From positions 27,732,064 through 27,796,063 of the forward strand of contig NC_058191.1 in the NCBI RefSeq assembly GCF_907165205.1: 64,000 bases of DNA, in the 5' to 3' direction. Positions 56,952-64,000 of the stretch are shown here, one piece after another. The notes below the pieces were generated by a model. It had not been told where the DNA came from. It did not search any database and was given only the letters and a program-made list of their open reading frames with translations. The first letter of the stretch is position 1; every line of letters starts with the position of its first letter. Made by a program: the position numbers and the translations under genes. This DNA is from Coccinella septempunctata (Eukaryota; Arthropoda; Insecta; Coleoptera; Coccinellidae).

Positions 56952-59006
56952 CTGATCTTTCACTAATCTTGATCAGAGAATCAAGCACTTGATCTTGCAT
57001 ATAATATAGACGTTACATTACATTCGAAGATATTGAATTCCAACAGAAATTACAAATCATTAGTTGATTTGCAATTGCCATATTTCAAACTTATTTTCAA
57101 CGCGTAATGTTCGAGTTATTTCATTCTGGCCATCGAACAACTGTCGAATGATTAATAGAGCAATCAAATTTTTGTGAAACACAAACCGTAATAGTCGTAC
57201 TGTGGCTATTTGTTTCTATTATTACATCTCTATCCATTAGAGAAAGAAATAAACTTCGTGCGGGTATGCATTTTACTGTTTTGCGATCAGGTGTATGATT
57301 TATAGTTACGTCGATATTGAATTAGAGAAGATATAATATGACAACCAGAAAGTACGTTAAGTTATCAGAAATATCATATCTTCATCCTTGCATTATAACC
57401 AAAGGTGAACTTATAGCGCTGTCTTCAATTCAATGCTTTATAATAATTGGTTTTTCAGGTATAAAACAGAATGCCAGAATGGCTATAATGGCCGCATCCT
57501 GGGTTCTAAATAATACGGATGGAGATTTGTGTGAGTTGAACGGATTCTATATAAGTTTAGTCACGCAAATCTTCTGACCCACTTTATTTATAACTGAAGT
57601 GATAAAGCCCAGACTGTACAATCCAATCCACTTTGCCGTCCACAGCGATTATTGTTAACTTATTCACATTTCTTGATACCGCTTATTTCAGTTAGTGTAG
57701 CAGATTTGAAATCAATAATAACTAGCTTACATAAAAGTACCATTCCACATTATGAGACCACATTATCTGAACTGTTTTGTTTCATTATTTTTGATGCAGC
57801 TACCACCCATAATAGGTATTTGGCTCGGTATTTGGAGGAGATTACACTTAAAAAATGTTTGTTGTGGAATTTCGTGTACTCGGTGGGACAGCAAACGCAA
57901 GACTGAAGTCTTAGGTTATCGAAAACATTATTCATTATTTTGAAACACAAATTTAGGAACGATTTAAAAAAAAAAAGTATTTGAAATGATGCTGCTGTTA
58001 TTTCAATTTTTTTTTGAATGTCTATATAGTTAGAATCGTGGTCAGAATATTTTTTAATGGAGCCCTTTGGGAAATTTGCAGTTTTTGTATGTCCATATTT
58101 CATAATAACCTTATATATTCTAACACACCTAACCTAACAACACTACTTGTCTAATATAGTACCAATATTTGTTTTGAAAGCTCCTTTTATGTGGGATATT
58201 CAATATGCAAATCAAATCAAAATGAGTTTAAAAGTTGAAAAACAAACTAGACACATATTAAATTTGAATGTTCAAAGTAATCAATTGAAATATCTTCAAA
58301 TACCATTAATTCCACGATCACGAACCATTCATTATTTCAAATTCCCCTACGTTTGTATACCTTCCTTTAGTTTGCTCAATTTACCGGAAACTTCATAAAT
58401 TATTATCATTGACTCTGTTTTCCCGCATCTGAGGGACACTAAAACATATCTGGCATGTTACTAAACCCAATTTCCGACTGCTTTCATATACAGTAAACTC
58501 GCAGAGAACCCTCACAAATTAGAAACCTATTTAATGCTCCGAACTTAGGGTCAGTGTAATTCAATTAGTATCCCGAATTTGGTCTTGATTCCTTGGATTC
58601 TCTGGCAATCTTACATGAATACTTTCAGAAGCGGGTCCTCTTTTGTACATTGCTCGGTATATTCAATGAAAATCTGGTAAAGAGCCCATTATCATATGAA
58701 TTCAATTTCAACACGAATTCTATTCATTTTTTTAAACCTTCCTCAGACTTTGTAGAAAGTTTAAAGGGAAGAAAAATATTGATGAGTTGCTTGGGAAACT
58801 GGGAAAATCAGGAAAACTAAACGAAATTTATCTGTGCTTACCTCGCCACGCGCTATCATTGTTTTATTCTTGGCTGCATTCTTGGTTTCATCCGACTGTG
58901 TTCGATGTATCTTTAGTAAGTGCTTCTGACTCTGCTTCATCTGATCTAGTACTACTAATTTGTTTATTTTTTGGTATCTGGCAGTCTTGGTAGGTACACT
59001 GGTATA
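56952..59006. other. Unassigned stretch, no gene seen
   Basis: AT-rich with chance frames of up to 117 codons on opposite strands at 57650-58100; none recognised. Confidence 0.4.
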
Positions 59007-59779
59007 AAGGGTGTCTGTAAACAAATGCGAAGGACTTGGGGAGATGATTTCTCGATGAAAATAAGCAGAGGTAGTTCATATAATTTTTTTTCGAAATCGA
59101 CCTTCTCTCCAAGATTCAGCCTTTGGAAGGTGATGACGAGTTGACAGTTTTTAATTTTTTTCACGGGTTTTAAAAAACACTAAATCATAAAACTATACAT
59201 AATATGAAGCACTAAGTAGACGTTACTCCACAATTTTTTTAGATCTCATAACTTTATTATTAAGGGTTGAAAATAACAACATGTACTTTAGCAGGAGGTG
59301 TAGTCATTTTATGGAACACTTTGATGAAATGAAATGAACAATGATCAGAACTGCTTGTAAGTTTTTATTTATTCCGTATCGACTGTATCGAAATTTCGCA
59401 AGAGACTTTTTTTCTCCAGAATTGAATGGCAAACCATAACAGAATTTAATTTTACAAAAATCTATCCCCCGAAAACAATTTACGAAGGAAAATCATAAGG
59501 GGATGTCATTTTCAACCCCTAAGAATAAAGTTAGGACATCTAAAAAAAATTTGTAATAACATCTACTTATATTGCTTCATATTATGTATGGTTTTATAAC
59601 TCGGTGTTTTTAGAACCCGTAAAAAAATTGAAAACTGTCAACTCGCCATTACCTTCTAAAAGATGGATCTTGGAAAGGACCTCGATTTCGAAAAAAAATT
59701 TTATGGGAACTACCCCTGCTTATTTTCATCGAGGAATCATCTCCCTAAGTCTTTCCGCATTTGTTTACAGACACCCTGT
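59007..59779. repeat. Family F element with ~240-bp TIRs
   Basis: Left end AAGGGTGTCTGTAAACAAAT and inverted right end CAGGGTGTCTGTAAACAAAT. The match continues through GATGATTTCTCGATGAAAAT, AAGCAGGGGTAGTTC-type, TTTCGAAATCGA, GACGAGTTGACAGTTTT-type text, ACGGGTTTTAAAAAACAC and CATAATATGAAGCA. The arms are about 220-240 bp, TA on both sides. 773 bp, no transposase. Frames inside are mirror shadows of the two arms. Confidence 0.85.
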
Positions 59780-61780
59780 ATATAACTTTATTCGTTTATG
59801 TTTGGTCTTCAATTTGAGAAACGAAGTTTTTTGATCAGAAGTATAAACCCAAACTTTTTGGAGCTTTATTGTCCATTCTGATAATAGATTTCTCAGAAGT
59901 ATTTATTTGTGAAATACTCGGTGAAATACAAGAATCATGTTTTATATTTTCTAGAAGTTTGTAATTTTATACTAACTGCTCTGATTTTCAGATTAACTCC
60001 ACTAATTTTATGTCGTTTTTCAATGTTGGTTTTTTTAACAGCAAAGAATCAAGAAGTCAAGAAGGGATATATTCATTATATTCCGAAGAATCTCACTTGA
60101 ATCTGAGTATGTTTGATGCGAGGCTTGATTCATTCATTAGTTTTTTCGATTGACGCGAGGATTGATTACTTTTTTTCGATATTTTTTTGTTGCAGATGTA
60201 TATTTTTGTTGTAAATATGTGATATATACTTAGGCTGAATTATTATACATATTCATTTTTCTCAAAAAATATATACTGAAACTTTTATATTTTTCTTATT
60301 GTCCCATATTCATTTTGAAATCTAATGACACTCAAATCCCACCTATATCGTCAAAATCGCCGCTTTTGAATAACGTTATATTTTTTTAAGGGCGACGTCC
60401 CCTTCTACAAGGATGAATAGAGGTGGAGTGGGGGAGGGAGTGGGTATAATCTGCTTGGCCTGATTGTGTCTATCTCGAATACAAGTTCACGTATTTCAGG
60501 ATTTTTTTTCGAAGCCTCTTCTCAATTTTTTTTTGATTTGTTCCATTTATCTCTCACTGTTTCTCCGTAGATATAAGGTTTATTAAGTTTAAATATCACT
60601 TATTTAATGAATATACATAATTATAATTGATGCTTCGTTATGTGGTAGTTTCCCTGGTCGAAGCAACAATTTTTTCCACGTACTACTGCTTTTTAATGGA
60701 TTAAAAAGTGAGCATTTCAAAACTTTCCACTAATTCTTTTCAACAAAACGCTGGAATACTGCATCACTTCACAAACGCAAAAGCGAGGACAAAGGTGTAC
60801 CAGCATAGAGAATAACAGTAGAAGCAGCCGAAGCCCAATAGTCAGTCAATAAAAACCTCAATAAAAACCGCATCAATGTTACATCCAATAATATCTGCTT
60901 TCAGTTAATTTCACTTCACAGAACGAATAGCTCTCTCATTTGAAATTCAAATTAACCGTTCAAGAGGTCGGTAATTATTCGGAGTAAATCTGTTATCAAC
61001 CTAAACATCGTTGGAACTAGAATATAAAGCACTCGAATAATCGGTGAATGTGTGCTGCATCTATCAATATTTCCAGATGCTGTGGTCATACCTCCCCGAA
61101 TGTATAACTCGAGGTATAACTGTAACTTATGCGAATATTGAATTAGGTGTGTAGGTACCTTTATTGTATAACCTTTAAACTTGTCATTTTAAATATGGGT
61201 CGAGATATGGGTGAGAAGTGTGAGGATGATAATGCTGCGGTTTTAAATTTTCATTTCCTATTTCCAAAAATTACGAGATTTTTATGAATCAATAAGGAGT
61301 TGTGCTTCTAATGGAAATCTGCTGCTTTACAGCTAGCAGAACCAAACCGTTTATCTACTAATTATCAAGAATCTGATGCATTCAAATTTCAGGCCAATTT
61401 GAGGCTAATTCGTCCCAGGAAAAAAATTTTCATCATCCAAACATTGTGCGTAAATAACTACCCGAGTAACTACTCCCATAGAAACAACGGAAACAACTTT
61501 CAAAAATTCAGTTCTCAATGTGAACCTTCAAAGGGCCAATAAATTATTTGGATAGCACTTTCACGATAAGATTTAAGATTAGTTCTAAACACAACGTATA
61601 GGAACTTCAGCATGAAAACAACGTACTTATTGCATAAAAGATTATGTTGCATTGTTATTTCATGAAACATGAAATCATTTTCCTCAGATACTTTTCATGA
61701 AAGAGAAAATATCGGGAATTGTAAAAGAAAAACCGAGAGAACACCCAAAGGAACTGAATATAAGTAAATCAAGACATATA
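59780..61780. other. Unassigned stretch, no gene seen
   Basis: AT-rich; nothing recognised. Confidence 0.4.
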
Positions 61781-62050
61781 CAGGGTGATTCATAACTATT
61801 GGGACATAGGCAAAGGGCAGATTGTTTGGACCAAAATATGGCGATAGGACCAAATATACCTCAATAAAATATTGCTGTGGAAAAAGATAGAGGGAGTTAA
61901 AGTTGAATTTTTTATAAGGGGACAGAAAAATATTTTCTTCGAAGTTCGAAAGTCCTTCAAATGAATTAGAAAAGACATAGAAGTCGGAGGAGGCCACGTA
62001 GAACATTTAATTTAAGTTTAATCTTTTTATGGTACATTGTTTTTTATTAG
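61781..62050 (+). repeat. Family B, copy B2 (left half only)
   Basis: CAGGGTGATTCATAACTATT then GGGACATAGGCAAAGGG and onward to GAAGTCGGAGGAGGCCACG follows copy B1 closely. The match fades near 62050 and the right arm is missing. Confidence 0.85.
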
Positions 62051-62075
62051 GTATATGTACAGAGTTGTTCACACG

Positions 62076-62541
62076 GTTGGAAATAAAAATTTCCTCGACA
62101 AATATCTTAAAATGAAAACACTTCGATTGATTTTTATTACTACTCCGATTTTCTCTCGGATTTTCTGCAAATAAAATTGAGTGTGTTTGCAACCCTTTAG
62201 CAGCAACCCTGTTCCACGGGCCCATCCAACTTCTGTTTTTTAAATGGAATCATATGAAAAGCTCACGGAAAATGAACACATTTTTCTCCATCCCATAAAA
62301 TTAAACAAAGATTATGGCGGGATTCCATTCCATCCGTGAGCTTTCCAACCAGCCCACGCATGGCGTATGTTTCCATTTGAAGAACGGAAGTTGGATGGAG
62401 TTGCGTCTAAGGGGTTGAAGCTAAGGTTGAAGAAAAACACTCAATTTTACTGGCAGAAAACGAGGTTTTCCACATTTCGACCCAGATTTCAACTTATTGA
62501 TTGAATGAATCGAGGAATGAATTTTATTCCAGACTTATACC
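62076..62541 (+). repeat. Dispersed repeat family G, copy G2
   Basis: Ordered similarity to 39612-40040: AAATGAAAACACTTCGATTG, GGCGGGATTCCATTCC, GTTTCCATTTGAA, ACTCAATTTTACTGGCAGAA, TTCCAGACTTATA. It starts almost directly after the truncated B2. Confidence 0.65.
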
Positions 62542-64000
62542 CAAGCCTGTATATCCAGAGGAGATATCTTCATTCATTTAATTAGGTTCATAATATATCT
62601 TGTTAACTAAGATGCGAAAAATGAAAGCTTGTTGACATTTTTCAAATAAAAACAGGAATCTGAATAACCCTCAGAATGATTAATTTCTGCCCATCCCTTT
62701 TTTCTGATATACATAATAGAATATTAAAACATGTTATCATGAAGAATAGACCATAACTATTGTAGAAGTTTTGATATTTGTCAAAACACCTTCCAAAAAA
62801 TATTCTTTATTGATATTTTTAATTTGATTACATAATTTTTGATTACTTAATTAATTCTTGCTCAATCAAAATTTTTTTGAAAACTGACAAATGTCAAAAA
62901 TCAATCAATTAATTTTCGTTCTTTCATGTTTTCCAAGAGATACACGTTTTTCTAATATTGTGAAATAGGCAAAGGGTAATTTAGGGATGATTCATAGTTC
63001 AATTTTTCCGAGAATTTTTCCATTCTGATTAGGGAACACCCTGTATATCTCCTTGACATTGGAACACTTAAGTATCAAGTGAACGCAGATTGCAATGATA
63101 TTTCTAATGCCATTTTCACCGTCGAATACTTCATCCCTCGCTTTATCCCGATCGTCGGACCAAAATCGCGATTCCTCCGTTTTACGTGGGAGGAGAATCA
63201 GAATGCGAACGAAAATCAATTCACGGATAATTTTCCTAATGAATTGCAAGCAATCGATTCCGTTTACATTCCGAAACCTTCCAGATGCAACTACGCAACA
63301 GCGTACCCACATACTATTTCGATCTATCTAATCTGGATTGATCCAAACGGCAAAGAAAAAAGGTAAAACCGACGATTAAATCTTGGAATTACCTCGGTGC
63401 AGTTAAGTATTGAGATAAAGGCAGTAAAACGCAACGAGTCTGTTCAACAATCCTGCAATTTGATTTTAATTTCCGCTTAATGATCTGCATTAATTAACGT
63501 ATCGGTGCTACATCTGAATTCCGTCCATCAGATACAACTGTTTGGCGATTATATGATTTATCGTTTATCCGACGCAAAACAAGGGGGATTCTGGGAGAAT
63601 ATTCATATCCCTATTTGGGGCAATCAAGGAAAGTAGATTGAAACGGAGGAAACGAAATTGACACGAATAAATTAAAGTATAGGGTGTGAAGGAATTGCTA
63701 TCCGTCGCCCCGTATTTTACGCTCCAAATAAATGCAATATACGTAATGGACCCACTTAAATTCTGACCCAGCACTTGAACTAAGAATTATGGAAATACCG
63801 CCAATGACATCATTTCAATTGTTCAATTCTTCTTCAATAAGTAATCGAAAACAACATCATTCAATATCGTTTCAATAATAAATAGAATAATACAATAATT
63901 GAAAAGAAACGACAAATTAATCAATCGAAAAAAGCTCGGAAAAAAGTGTTGTACTTAATAGGCTAATTTTTGCGATGAAATGGAATAATAAAACTAAAAC
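62542..64000. other. Unassigned stretch to the window end
   Basis: GGGAACACCCTGTATA near 63029-63044 is an orphan CAGGGTGTTCCC-type end on the minus strand. At 63079-63366 the sequence is open on both strands (95 codons plus, 106 minus) but unrecognised. Confidence 0.4.

Noticed and set aside
57650..58103. Overlapping plus and minus frames (84, 63 and 117 codons)
   Set aside because: No motif, no start context or splice signals, AT-biased; likely chance.
63079..63366. 95-codon plus and 106-codon minus frames
   Set aside because: Open on both strands and unlike any family I know; insufficient for a gene call.

Overview
The window reads as AT-rich animal nuclear DNA, most likely from an insect and possibly a beetle. 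The grounds are a pogo/Tigger transposon, mariner-type transposases, a Penelope-like retroelement, several non-LTR retrotransposon remnants, short Helitrons ending in a hairpin plus CTAG, and many TA-flanked terminal-inverted-repeat elements. I found no host protein-coding gene, tRNA, rRNA, CRISPR array or prokaryotic operon that I can support. The only long uninterrupted reading frames belong to mobile elements.

Layout. 1-9.4 kb: two copies of a foldback repeat (family A here), the tail of a non-LTR ORF2 (3.6 kb), a 5'-truncated non-LTR reverse transcriptase on the minus strand (5.1-6.55 kb) with a second 3' end joined behind it, and a 5'-truncated Penelope-like element on the minus strand (7.8-9.3 kb). 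9.6-18.7 kb: two short Helitrons, a 1.66-kb long-TIR element (12.02-13.68 kb), a ruined mariner/Tc1-type transposase (14.7-15.1 kb), and another family A copy. 20.5-24.7 kb: two inverted copies of one ~500-600 bp element around a different 491-bp element. 25.8-28.8 kb: a 20-bp minisatellite, then family A and family B elements. 34.8-38.3 kb: an 850-bp long-TIR element, then a complete Tigger with an open 524-codon transposase. 39.6-50.3 kb: a GTCCCAAGTCACCC-rich element, three more family A copies, a palindromic MITE and an internally deleted mariner. 51.3-55.6 kb: a small palindromic MITE, a dead DD34D mariner, and a non-LTR ORF2 tail with a tandem duplication. 56.7-64 kb: further MITE copies and long-TIR elements.

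How they relate. Most of the non-autonomous elements share three traits: a TA flank, a terminus CAGGGTG or close to it, and long inverted arms without a reading frame. This fits mobilisation by mariner/Tc1-superfamily transposases, only ruins of which survive here. The Tigger is the one element that looks able to supply its own transposase. Between the repeats lie short stretches of higher GC, open on both strands, that I could not identify; they may be exons, UTRs or regulatory DNA of a gene extending outside the window. All boundaries were read by eye and may be off by a few bases, and more where marked approximate.
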